Source: a virus. Taken from it: a stretch of 45,765 nucleotides of DNA. Made by a program: the position numbers and the translations under genes. The notes under the pieces were generated by a model. It was given only the letters and a program-made list of their open reading frames with translations, had not been told where the DNA came from and did no database searches. The stretch lies in IMG/VR virus record IMGVR_UViG_3300025133_000204, positions 1-45,765 of that record; one strand, written 5' to 3'. This document shows positions 1 to 8,900 of this stretch, in pieces. Position 1 is the stretch's first letter. Each line of letters starts with the position of its first letter.

Positions 1-2
1 TC

Positions 3-848
3 CAAAAACAAAATCCTAATTGGTATTATTTATCATCTCACGATTGTGATTTAAGAAATGCTTCTGAATGTTTTGCAGTTTTTGATCTATTAAAGCCTGA
101 TGCAATTATACATTTGGCTGGCAGAGTAGGCGGAATAAAAGAAAACTCAGAAAACCAAGCTTCATTTTTTCACGATAATGTTTTAATAAATACGAATGTT
201 TTGCATCAAGCATCTTTATGCGGAATTAAAAGAGTGTTATCATCATTAAGCACTTGCGCGTTCCCAGACGTTGTTAAAGAATATCCCTTCACAGAAGAAC
301 AAATTTTTAATGGCCCACCAGCAAAAACAAACTTTTCCTATGGTTTTACAAAAAGAATGTTGCATGTTCAAAGTATAGCCTATCGCAAACAATTTGGTTT
401 AGACTATTCCACATTTTGCCCAACAAATGTTTATGGACCAGGTGATGATTTTGATTCTGACAAGTCGCATTTTGTTGCTGCTTTGGTTTCAAAGTTATAC
501 AAGACAAAAACTGGCGAATCTGTTGAATTTTGGGGAACCGGCAATCCATTAAGGCAACAACTCTACATCGAGGATTTAGCTCAAATTATTCCTATTTTAT
601 TGGAAAAACATCATAGTGAAACCCCATTGATTGTATCACCACCGGAGAACCTTTCCATTTCAAAAATGGTTAACATTTTAATATCAAAAATACAAAAAAA
701 CATTAAAGTAAGCTATAATAAACAACTAGATGGACAATTCCGTAAAGACGGCTCAAACAAGCAATTATTAGAGCTTATAGGAAATTATAATTTTACGAAA
801 TTTGAAGATGGAATCTTGAAAACTTATGAGTGGTACTCAAAAAAATAA
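3..848 (+). CDS. fcl: GDP-L-fucose synthase (5'-partial)
   Basis: The frame is open from the window edge, so the N-terminal Rossmann glycine motif lies outside. This extended short-chain dehydrogenase converts GDP-4-keto-6-deoxy-D-mannose to GDP-L-fucose by epimerisation and NADPH-dependent reduction. Visible family hallmarks are HLAGRVGG (about 110-134), the Ser-Thr-Cys of the active-site loop (LSTCAFPD), the catalytic Tyr (339-341) and Lys (351-353) of Y-x3-K in YGFTK, and the substrate-loop [12 protein letters not shown]. The TTG at 114 is an internal Leu codon, not a start. The last 23 bases overlap the GDP-mannose dehydratase gene, which supplies its substrate, so the pair is probably co-translated. 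In a virus this suggests alteration of host surface polysaccharide or glycosylation of a virion part; which one cannot be told here. Confidence 0.9.
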   Translation, partial: QKQNPNWYYLSSHDCDLRNASECFAVFDLLKPDAIIHLAGRVGGIKENSENQASFFHDNVLINTNVLHQASLCGIKRVLSSLSTCAFPDVVKEYPFTEEQIFNGPPAKTNFSYGFTKRMLHVQSIAYRKQFGLDYSTFCPTNVYGPGDDFDSDKSHFVAALVSKLYKTKTGESVEFWGTGNPLRQQLYIEDLAQIIPILLEKHHSETPLIVSPPENLSISKMVNILISKIQKNIKVSYNKQLDGQFRKDGSNKQLLELIGNYNFTKFEDGILKTYEWYSKK

Positions 849-1818
849 AAAAGCACTAATCACAGGAATAACTGGCCAAGACGGTTCCTATCTTGCAGAA
901 TTGTTATTAAACAAAGGTTATGAAGTTTATGGTTTAAAAAGGCGCACTTCAACAATTACTACTGATAGAGTTGACCACATTTTTAATAATCCTAATCTAC
1001 ACTTATCTTATTATGATTTAAATGACACTTCCAGAATGTGGGAGCTTTTAATAGATTTTAAACCCGATGAAATTTATAACTTGGCAGCGCAATCTCATGT
1101 TCGCGTTTCTTTTGATGTTCCAGAAAACACAGTTGATGGAATTGCGATGGGAACACTGAGAATTTTGAACGCATATAAGAAAGTTTGTCCTGAAGCCAGA
1201 TTTTATCAAGCATCATCTTCTGAAATGTTTGGCGATAATCCAAATTATCCATTCAATGAAGAATCTACACTAATGCCTGCTTCTCCATATGCCTGTGCAA
1301 AGGTTTTTGGACACAATTTAGTAAGAAATTATAGAGAAAGCTATGGGTTACACGCATCAAGCGGAATTCTTTTTAATCACGAATCACCACGTCGCGGAGA
1401 AACTTTTGTTACCCGAAAGATTACACTTGCAGCGGCAAGAATAAAACTAGGACTTCAAGACAAATTATTTTTAGGAAATTTAGATGCTAAACGAGACTGG
1501 GGCTATGCAGGAGATTATGTAGAATTAATGTGGAAGATGCTACAACACGACACACCAGATGATTATGTTATTGCGACTGGAGAAACACATAGCGTTAAAG
1601 ATTTTTTAAGTTGTGTGTTTGAACATGCAGAATTAGATCCAGACAAACACGTTGAAATAGATCCTCGCCTATTTCGACCACAAGAAGTTCCGTTCTTATT
1701 GGGCGATTCAACAAAAGCACAAACTGTGTTAAACTGGGAACCAAAAGTAAAGTTTCATAATTTATGCGAGATTATGTATCAAGCAGATTTAGAATTAATA
1801 AAAAAGGAGATAAAATGA
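826..1818 (+). CDS. gmd: GDP-mannose 4,6-dehydratase
   Basis: This enzyme converts GDP-D-mannose to GDP-4-keto-6-deoxy-D-mannose with tightly bound NADP(H), the first step to GDP-L-fucose. The 330-residue protein has the Rossmann motif GITGQDG (residues 14-20), the cofactor-binding KRRTS stretch, the catalytic Ser131/Ser132-Glu133 of ASSSEMFG, Tyr155 and Lys159 of YACAK, and the family-specific [17 protein letters not shown] loop that shapes the tetramer and cofactor site. [10 protein letters not shown] near residues 225-235 is also typical. It is slightly shorter than common bacterial versions but has all active-site residues. The ATG at 826 lies inside the end of the fucose synthase gene. 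The stop overlaps the next start (ATGA), so translation is probably coupled in both directions. Confidence 0.95.
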   Translation: MSGTQKNKKALITGITGQDGSYLAELLLNKGYEVYGLKRRTSTITTDRVDHIFNNPNLHLSYYDLNDTSRMWELLIDFKPDEIYNLAAQSHVRVSFDVPENTVDGIAMGTLRILNAYKKVCPEARFYQASSSEMFGDNPNYPFNEESTLMPASPYACAKVFGHNLVRNYRESYGLHASSGILFNHESPRRGETFVTRKITLAAARIKLGLQDKLFLGNLDAKRDWGYAGDYVELMWKMLQHDTPDDYVIATGETHSVKDFLSCVFEHAELDPDKHVEIDPRLFRPQEVPFLLGDSTKAQTVLNWEPKVKFHNLCEIMYQADLELIKKEIK

Positions 1819-2009
1819 ATTTAAAATTATCGAATCAAGCAATTGGCGCAATTATGATGGCGCTACAAAAAGGTATCATGGAGAAGACTGACATTACAGA
1901 TCTGTTAAAGGGATTTGAATTAGTCCAGACAGCAGATGGATTAGTTGTGGAAAATCCCCCGATGGTGAAGGTTGAAAAATCAACTGAACAAGAGGAGCAG
2001 AGTGCCTAG
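1815..2009 (+). CDS. Small conserved phage-type protein, unknown function
   Basis: This is a 64-residue protein. I chose the ATG at 1815 because an AAGGAGA ribosome site lies just upstream and the ATG overlaps the gmd stop as ATGA; an in-frame ATG at 1764 would bury 51 bases in gmd. The N-terminal half ([23 protein letters not shown]) looks helical, followed by a short segment rich in Val, Pro and Glu and an acidic tail. The pattern resembles small uncharacterised proteins of large environmental myoviruses, but I know no function. It sits in the overlapping cluster that ends with the late sigma factor. Confidence 0.7.
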   Translation: MNLKLSNQAIGAIMMALQKGIMEKTDITDLLKGFELVQTADGLVVENPPMVKVEKSTEQEEQSA

Positions 2010-2271
2010 ATATGTTTATAATTGTCAAAATTGTTTAGAAACATTTACAAAAAGACACTCTATGAGCGAAAAATTAAGTGACTGTGTTTTATGTGATACA
2101 GTGAATTCCCTAAAAAGGATTCCATCTTCGGTTCTATTAAGCGGCAAGCAAGACAGTCGCCCATTAAAAACTGGAGAAATTGTAAAATCGGCAATAGAAG
2201 GTGGAAAAAAAGATTTGCAACAAGAGAAAGAAAGATTAAAAAACAATTTTTTTGAGATAGAGAATGAGTAA
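2002..2271 (+). CDS. FmdB-type zinc-ribbon protein
   Basis: This 89-residue protein has four cysteines in two pairs, Cys8-x2-Cys11 and Cys28-x2-Cys31, separated by FTKRHSMSEKLSDC. This is the FmdB/CxxC_CxxC regulatory zinc-ribbon pattern (typically MPRYxYxCxxC...HSMSEK...CxxC). The remainder, from about residue 40, is basic and helical with many Lys and Glu. I chose GTG at 2002 because it begins the family's MPRYVYNC start and has AGAGGAG upstream; an upstream TTG at 1972 would add ten residues with no family match. It overlaps the preceding gene by 8 bases. The domain is common in phages and usually called a putative regulator, but its molecular role is not established. Confidence 0.82.
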   Translation: MPRYVYNCQNCLETFTKRHSMSEKLSDCVLCDTVNSLKRIPSSVLLSGKQDSRPLKTGEIVKSAIEGGKKDLQQEKERLKNNFFEIENE

Positions 2272-2623
2272 TTTTACAATTTGGATAATTTTGGGAGTTG
2301 TTCTTGCGTGTTCTGTCTTTTTTAATGCGCTATTAGTTCTGTATATAAGAAAAACTATTGTTAGAGTATTTGCTGCTTCTGAAGAAGTCTCAGAAATTTT
2401 AACAAGATTGGATGCATTCCACACACATCTTGGATCAATTTACGAGATGGAAATGTTTTATGGAGATGAAACTTTAAAGTCCTTAATTTCTCATCTTAAG
2501 GAATTGATGGAATTTATGATTCGTTATGAAGAAGTTTATTCTTTTACACAGCCAGATTTATTAGAGCAACTAGAGCTTGCGGGCCAAGAAATGGATGGGG
2601 AAAATGAATCCGACGAAGCCTAA
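2264..2623 (+). CDS. Membrane-anchored small protein, unknown function
   Basis: This is a 119-residue protein whose N-terminus (about residues 5-28, IWIILGVVLACSVFFNALLVLY) is a single hydrophobic segment followed by RKTIVR, consistent with an N-terminal membrane anchor with the rest in the cytoplasm by the positive-inside rule. The C-terminal part is helical and acidic (LKSLISHLKELMEFMIRYEEVY, ending DGENESDEA). It overlaps the zinc-ribbon gene by 8 bases (ATGAGTAA). No enzymatic motif is visible. Its place between a zinc ribbon and the sigma factor is suggestive of a conserved cluster, but no function can be assigned. Confidence 0.72.
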   Translation: MSNFTIWIILGVVLACSVFFNALLVLYIRKTIVRVFAASEEVSEILTRLDAFHTHLGSIYEMEMFYGDETLKSLISHLKELMEFMIRYEEVYSFTQPDLLEQLELAGQEMDGENESDEA

Positions 2624-3284
2624 AAAGAAAAAGAATTATTTTACCAAAGTTCATGAAAATGCTATTTTGGATTTTGTTGCAACCACCAATCAAGATGATC
2701 GTAATCACATTTATAGAGATATAATCCAACCTGCTTTCACAGAAATGATCAATAAGATTGTTTTTACCTATAAATTTACCAATCTTCCAAACATCGAGAG
2801 TTTAAAGAGTGAATGCGAAGTTCATCTTATCACCATTTTAAGCAATTTTGATCCTTCTAAGGGTTCTAAAGCATTTTCCTATTTTAGTGTTATAACAAAA
2901 AATTGGTTCATCGCCAAAGTCAAAAAAACTTCATCGCGTTTAAAGCGAGAAGCCAATTATGATGAAATCTCTAAACGAGTCGAGCTGGAACATCTAACGA
3001 TTTATAATGAATATGCCGTAAAAAGAGAGAAAGAAGAATTTATGAAACATTTGTGGGGAGAAATTGAAAGATGGGACAAACAGAATCTAAAAGAAAACGA
3101 AAAAAAAGTTTTAGAAGCGATCAAAATCCTCTTTAATGAAGTAGACTCTATCGAGATTTTTAATAAAAAAGCTATTTATCTATACTTGAGGGAGATAACA
3201 AACTTGAATACCAAACAAGTTTTAAATAACTTGAACAAGTTTAGAGCAGAATACGCCAATTTTAAAAAGAAATGGAACGATTAA
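2604..3284 (+). CDS. gp55-like late-transcription sigma factor
   Basis: This is a 226-residue protein with a basic N-terminus (KPKKKK). Its centre resembles sigma region 2 as reduced in T4 gp55: ESLKSECEVHLITILSNFDPSKG leading into KAFSYFSVITKNWFIAKVKK (about residues 65-110), comparable to the T4 gp55 stretch in which FDExKYKNPHAYI is followed by NAFVQRIKKERKE. Such factors bind the host RNA polymerase core and direct it to TATAAATA-type late promoters. The start chosen is the ATG at 2604, with GGATGGGG upstream; ATG 2595 and TTG 2577 are in frame but have poorer ribosome sites. It overlaps the upstream gene by 20 bases and the downstream gene by 13. The C-terminal part (about 140-226) is helical and not recognised. 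Confidence 0.72.
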   Translation: MNPTKPKKKKNYFTKVHENAILDFVATTNQDDRNHIYRDIIQPAFTEMINKIVFTYKFTNLPNIESLKSECEVHLITILSNFDPSKGSKAFSYFSVITKNWFIAKVKKTSSRLKREANYDEISKRVELEHLTIYNEYAVKREKEEFMKHLWGEIERWDKQNLKENEKKVLEAIKILFNEVDSIEIFNKKAIYLYLREITNLNTKQVLNNLNKFRAEYANFKKKWND

Positions 3285-3571
3285 AGAAAGATTTTGACTC
3301 ACTTACCGATGAAGCTATCGAAAACATCCGTAAAGATAGAGAACAGACAAGCGAACTTTTAAAAGACCTCATAAAGTATATGGCTGGCGATGATCATCGT
3401 CACAAAGAGATCGGTTTTACAGCCGCAAAATACGTCGAAACACTTCAGCGTTCAAATGAACAGCTTGTTAAAATTGCTGGATTAAAACAAAAAACAGAAA
3501 AAGTAGATGTTGGCTTATCTGAAGAAGAACGACAAGAGATCTTTGAAAGCTTGAATGGTGATGTAGAATGA
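3272..3571 (+). CDS. Small helical protein, unknown (possible small-terminase-like)
   Basis: This 99-residue protein appears entirely helical and highly charged. The core AAKYVETLQRSNEQLVKIAGL (about residues 51-71) is the most distinctive segment and resembles small proteins of T4-like environmental phages, some of which have been loosely annotated as small terminase subunits. No helix-turn-helix or other motif proves that here, and no large terminase lies in this window. It overlaps the sigma gene by 13 bases and the next gene by 4 (ATGA), so it is translated as part of the same operon. Confidence 0.6.
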   Translation: MERLKKDFDSLTDEAIENIRKDREQTSELLKDLIKYMAGDDHRHKEIGFTAAKYVETLQRSNEQLVKIAGLKQKTEKVDVGLSEEERQEIFESLNGDVE

Positions 3572-4653
3572 GTAAAGATTTTTTTGGAGCCTATAATCCT
3601 GTTGCTAAATCTAAAGTAGCAAGAAACTATACTGACAATACATGGTCTGGTATGGTGATTGCTGGATTAAATACATTTTCAAATTTTGCACTTGGCGATC
3701 AGGGGCCATTATTTGCGAAAGTTTTGCGAGTTGAACCGACTGGAAAGCCTCCAGCTGGCGGCTGGGTAGAGAATTTTCAAGAAGGTAAAGACTTGGAGAA
3801 CCAAGTTTGGCTTTCGATAAAAGCGCGAATCCCTTCTATACATTCTCACTTGCCAGATCCATTCACCTATGGCCAGAATGCAGAGGATGCTAATTTGCAA
3901 ATTAATATGCATCACACTTTTACTTCCATTCAACCAGTCAAAGAAACTGAAGTCCCAGCCCCTTCTGATATTATTCAAGTTGATTTTATGGATAGAGTGA
4001 ATTTAACTTATCCAGTTTTTGTAAGAAACATTTCTCAAGGTTTTTTAAAGGTTTCGACGAGCGGTGCCAAACAAGCATTCGATAGCCCTGAAGGTGTTGC
4101 GAATTATAAAGCACAATTAATAGATGGGAAAATCTTCGCAAACAAAGGAGGAGTTACAGTTGATCCGTGTACGGATCCTGCCCAAAAACCCGATGTATGT
4201 GACTCAAGGAGTTTAGAACTTTACAAAAAAACTATAGATGATACTTTCAAATGGGGAAACAAAACGCAAGGAAGCCAAAAATTCGCTCGCTATAAAAAGA
4301 AACAGTGGCTTGGTAGTGGCGACAACGCCACGACTTTTTGCAACTTTTTTGTAATAGACGTTACTGAAAAGATGGGCGTCGGTGTGCCAGCGACAACTGC
4401 AAATGAAATGGTAAGAACTCTTGATGGACATGCTGGTTGGAAAGAGGTGACTGCCGCAGAAGCAAAAACAGCAGCCAAAGCGGGCCAACCCACAATTGCA
4501 GGAGCAATAAATCCAACAGGTCGTTCTGGTCATGTTGTAATGTTAAGACCAAATGGCAACATCGCGAATGTGGGATCTACAAATAATAAAAACATGCCCC
4601 TACCAAGGCGCTGGCCCGGTTTGAATAAGATACGCTACTTTACTCATGAATAA
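3568..4653 (+). CDS. Probable baseplate hub protein with papain-like peptidoglycan hydrolase domain
   Basis: This 361-residue protein has two parts. Residues about 45-110 (FAKVLRVEPTGKPPAGGW, then VWLSIKARIPSIHSHLPDP) look like the OB-fold seen at the start of gp5-like hub proteins. Residues about 240-361 look like a CHAP/NlpC-P60-type cysteine hydrolase: Cys258 in TFCNFFVIDV as nucleophile, His322 in SGHVVML, and Asn334 in NIANVG as a plausible third residue. Such a domain would cut peptide or amide bonds in peptidoglycan during tail penetration, replacing the lysozyme domain of T4 gp5. It begins with an ATGA overlap and lies directly before other tail genes. The hydrolase fold is moderately supported; the hub role is inferred from order and the N-terminal segment. 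Confidence 0.6.
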   Translation: MSKDFFGAYNPVAKSKVARNYTDNTWSGMVIAGLNTFSNFALGDQGPLFAKVLRVEPTGKPPAGGWVENFQEGKDLENQVWLSIKARIPSIHSHLPDPFTYGQNAEDANLQINMHHTFTSIQPVKETEVPAPSDIIQVDFMDRVNLTYPVFVRNISQGFLKVSTSGAKQAFDSPEGVANYKAQLIDGKIFANKGGVTVDPCTDPAQKPDVCDSRSLELYKKTIDDTFKWGNKTQGSQKFARYKKKQWLGSGDNATTFCNFFVIDVTEKMGVGVPATTANEMVRTLDGHAGWKEVTAAEAKTAAKAGQPTIAGAINPTGRSGHVVMLRPNGNIANVGSTNNKNMPLPRRWPGLNKIRYFTHE

Positions 4654-4658
4654 AAAAA

Positions 4659-5984
4659 ATGTCTGAAAATAATAACAATTTAGGATTCTTACTTGGTGCT
4701 GGTACAGCAGAAACTGTTGCCAATGATACAGATCGACAAGCAGCACAACTAATAGAAAAATTTTCCTCTAACGGTCAATTTGATAAAGCTGAAGAAGCAT
4801 TTCATAAATGGGCAGCAGAACGGTCAGAAGGTTTGCTTAACGAAGGCGGCGAATCAGATGTTCAAAATGCTACCGATGCGATGGGCGCATCTCTGGTTAT
4901 CGATGCCTTCCAGAAGTCTAACGAAACACAGACCGAATTTAATAAGAAGAACACAAAGACTGCTTCAAATGTAAAGAAAACAAAAACACCCAAATCTTCA
5001 CCGAATAAGTCTGACACTGACGTTTCTAAAACAAAGAAAGCAGTTCAAAAAACTGGTATTGTTAAAGATGCTTTGCAAGAAATGCCAGAAAAGCAAGCAA
5101 ACGATTATAAGGGTGTCGATGGTGATACATTAGTCGGAGATGGATCCCCTGTTTATATCCCGATGACGGGAGATTGGGTCAAGCAAGGTAAACATAATTC
5201 TAGAATTGTATTGGGCAGAGATCGTCCTGCAAGTCGCGCAAGCGGAAAAGGTGGTGTTGGACAAACTCAATGTGGAGCAATTGATTTAGTTGCGGGTGGA
5301 ATGGCCTATAAAGCAAAACCTTTCGCAGAAGATGGAGAAAAACTTTGGTGTGATCCAGACATAGTTCATGATGCGGCAAGAGTTTACATAAGCCAAAAAT
5401 CTGATGTAGATAATTATTTTAATATTGTTGAAGGAAAAGTCGGGGGCGCTATAGATCGTTCATGTGTGGGGATTAAAGCAGACGGAATTAGACTTGTCGC
5501 ACGAGAAGGGATTAAATTGGTTACTCAAACCGACGTAGTTAACTCTCAAGGTGGACTTTCGCCAGTCAATGACATTTACGGAATTGACTTAATTGCATTA
5601 AATGACGATTCTGATCTACAACCAATACCGAAAGGAGGGAATTTATCCGAGGCTTTGATTTCTCTAACTGATCAAGTTAGCAAATTAAATGGAATTGTTC
5701 ATTCAATGTTACAGTATCAGACCTATTTAAACGAACAATTAACGAATCACTATCACTATGCGCCAGCAGAAATAATTCCACTTGGACCTCCTGGTTTATA
5801 TATCTGGAAAACGTCGCCAAGCCCTCCTGTTGTGAGTGCTGGCATAACAACAACAATTAATCATCTGACTCAAACCTATAGGTCATTAATGGTGCAAAAA
5901 GCCAATTTAGAAAAATTCAAAGTTAACTATCTATATTCTCCGGGCGACAAGTACATCAATAGCAGGTTTAATAATACCAATTAA
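4659..5984 (+). CDS. Virion structural protein, probable tail hub or spike component
   Basis: This 441-residue protein has a charged, low-complexity N-terminal linker (residues about 85-130, rich in Lys, Thr and Ser) and a central beta-rich domain with GDGSPVYIPMTGDW and GKGGVGQTQCGAIDLVAGG. The segment SCVGIKADGIRLVAREGIKL (about 271-290) has the alternating hydrophobic/polar pattern of spike or VgrG-like beta structures and is a familiar feature of T4-like environmental phage structural proteins. A helical stretch and HYHY sequence follow near residue 365. It starts 5 bases after the hydrolase gene and ends 2 bases before the giant gene. The association with the hub is inferred from this position; no family name could be assigned. 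Confidence 0.55.
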   Translation: MSENNNNLGFLLGAGTAETVANDTDRQAAQLIEKFSSNGQFDKAEEAFHKWAAERSEGLLNEGGESDVQNATDAMGASLVIDAFQKSNETQTEFNKKNTKTASNVKKTKTPKSSPNKSDTDVSKTKKAVQKTGIVKDALQEMPEKQANDYKGVDGDTLVGDGSPVYIPMTGDWVKQGKHNSRIVLGRDRPASRASGKGGVGQTQCGAIDLVAGGMAYKAKPFAEDGEKLWCDPDIVHDAARVYISQKSDVDNYFNIVEGKVGGAIDRSCVGIKADGIRLVAREGIKLVTQTDVVNSQGGLSPVNDIYGIDLIALNDDSDLQPIPKGGNLSEALISLTDQVSKLNGIVHSMLQYQTYLNEQLTNHYHYAPAEIIPLGPPGLYIWKTSPSPPVVSAGITTTINHLTQTYRSLMVQKANLEKFKVNYLYSPGDKYINSRFNNTN

Positions 5985-5986
5985 TT

Positions 5987-8900
5987 ATGGCTAACAAAGA
6001 TAACATACGCAACACACGGAAAGCTCAACGAGCCACAAAGCCAGTTGTTACGACTGATTGGACATCAGATAAGGCTATGACGCCTTATTATGACCATGAA
6101 AATAAAAGATACGCTGTAACAGTAACTTTACGCTATGAAAATGCGGGACAGAATTTTCGTAGAGCCTATCCCGATGAATTTGTAGCAGAGGGTGTAAATA
6201 AGATTCTCTCATTTTATAATAAGACGCTGGTAGACGGAATAACTCCAGGATCTATAGCATCAGCTATGGATTTTTTTGTTCCTGAACGACCTCGCGCCAA
6301 AGTCAGAGTATCGGTTGGAATTCCGCAAGATAAGTTTGACAACCCCAATTTTCTAACAGATTCAGTATTATCAGCTGCGGGTTCTATGAAGGCAACTGAA
6401 GACCTTTCAATTAATACATTCAATTTAACTAAAAAGATGGCTGGTCTATCTGACATTTTAATGGAATTTCATTCTCAAATAAAGAAAATTGATGGCAAAG
6501 TTCATGGAATTGATTTAAAAGACGAAGCCGAAAATGTAAGCGCATTAGTCCCTGTTATTAATAATCTGATCGAAGCTAATGGATATCTCTATTCTGAAAA
6601 AAGATCCGACCTATTCTCGTTAGGCGTTGATTCTTCTTACAGGCCAGTTTATGCACAATTTAATCAAGGAAAGGACTTCAATGATTTAAGAGTGGAGTTC
6701 GGAAAATTTCAAAACTCCAGAATAGTAAAAAATTCTCAATCAATCTATTACATGAGCAAATTGGATGAGATTTATGGCGCAAATAAAAGTGTTCCTCCTA
6801 TGAATTGGGAGCAGTTTATAAGAAACTTTACAATTAAAGAATTTAGGATTGAACTTGGTTCAACTCGACCTTATTCGGCTGGCCGACAGGATCCAAATGC
6901 CCGCGTAACCGAACAAATGAATCAAACTCCTCTTAAGACCGCAACAGAATTAAAGAAGGAGGGTTGGAGACTCGCAAGCGCCAAGCGCAAAGCAGATGCT
7001 ATTAAAATCCAGAGCAATCTTGTAAGTAACGTTGAATCAGGGATTCTGTCTAACCTTAAAGATGCTGAAAACTCTTTGGTCGGTCTTGAATCAACCTATA
7101 GTCAATTTTTACATAGATACCAGTTGACTTATATCGTCAAACAAGCAATCATTTGTGCAGATCCAGATGGTGTGATTGCCAGAACTTACGCGCAAGTAAA
7201 ACAATTTTTAAGAGATGCAAATAGATTTGTCGAAGATCTAATTGACGTTTTAAAGATTCCAACTATTTCTTTAGATGATTTAATTCCAACTATTGACATT
7301 ATAGGTGATATTGGAAAGCAAATTTTCTTGGCCATAATGGATGCATTAAAAGTTGCTTTAAGTCAAATGTTAATTGAAATTGTGGAGATGATTATTTCTT
7401 CTTGTGGCAATCCCGATAAAATGAACTTCGGCGCATTAAAGATAAGTGAACTATTAAATGATCCAACAAGCTTGGCTCCTTGGACTGATCTCGCAAGCGA
7501 ATTAGGAGATAGAGCGTTAAAAGTAAGCATTTCTGGAATAGATGCTGGAATTAATACGTTTTCACAGGTTGGAGAAACTGAAATTGGAGGCATCACCGCA
7601 GGTATTAATGCAGGCACGACCGGCGAAGGACAAATAGGGACTGGCGGTTTGTTTACAGTTGGCGGAAGAAGTGGTCTTGAACTTGCAGCTTCCAAAAAGT
7701 TTATTTCAAATATAAAAGGTTTTCTCGGCAACGAACAAATACAGCAATTAATTGATGACGGCACCCTCTCAGGCGGCGAAGGTTCTGTGAAGCAACTTTT
7801 GAATGAAGTCTCAGCAGTTTTAACACCGGGCGAAGTCAGTCAGCTTCTATTGCGCGGCGGAACACCCGAAACCAAAACAATGGTTCAATCAATCGTTTCT
7901 CAGTCTGATAGTTACTCGCCAACTTTTAAAGCGATGTTATCCGATGATAATCAAGTTGCAGATTTCTTTACAAGTGCTGGCAAATTAATTGATGAAGACA
8001 AGTTGTTAGAAAAAGTTTCTCAAGCTTCAAATCTAGTGCCCGACGATTGGGGCGGATTGTGTTCTGACGATCCAAATGAAGAATTGAGAAAAAAACTTTT
8101 GGAAGGAAAAGGTTTAACACAGGATGAGATAGATAATCAAATTCAAAAAGCCAATGAACGACGAAGAAAAAGATTAGAACAATTACAGAATATCTTAGAG
8201 AAAGACAATCCTTTGGATGGCGCGATGCCGTCAACCTATTGCAGTATAGATGAAGATGGAAACGTTAAACCAGGTTTAGTAGATCTTGATCATCCAGCGT
8301 TTACATTCACTTTAAAGAAGACTATAAATACTTCTATGAGCAGCGTCTATTCTGCATTTAATACAGATGCTGCGGGTTTTGTCCCTTCTTTGAAAAGAGA
8401 TAAGAAAATAAAAGATAGGGAAATCGTAAGAACGCTTGTGCCTCCGAATCAAAGTGATATCATTTCATATAATGATAGTCAAGAAGATGAAGACAAGCTT
8501 CCGATTTATATGATCAATCCTGAATTTGAGCTTTACTATTCTCAAGGATATCGTTCTCCGAGAAACCATCCGAATCTTGGTTCATATCCTGGTCCGATTT
8601 CTTTCCCAGCACCTTATAAATTAACAACGGAAATCCTTTCACAATTAACTAACGAAGGTGGAATTGCCCAGTCGAGTACACGCCAATTAAGCCCAGATCC
8701 AGATAAAGAAAAAGCGGTTCAAGATGAGTTTGGTTCTGCGACTTCTATTTTCTTACCAGAGATTAAATCTTTTATTGCCCCTGGCCTTCAAGACAACCTT
8801 GCAAAGATCGCAGCCACAGGTTCATCGTATTATTATCATGCTTTCGTAGCTGACCCTTCTCGCCCATTCCGCAACTTTGACATGAGTAATAATATTCTTA

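Noticed and set aside
1764-1814. Extended N-terminus of the 64-residue protein from ATG 1764
   Set aside because: It would lie wholly inside gmd and lacks a ribosome site, whereas ATG 1815 has AAGGAGA upstream and forms the usual ATGA overlap.
2577-2603. Earlier starts (TTG 2577, ATG 2595) for the gp55-like sigma
   Set aside because: They add residues with no similarity and have no good ribosome site. ATG 2604 has GGATGGGG at a usable distance.
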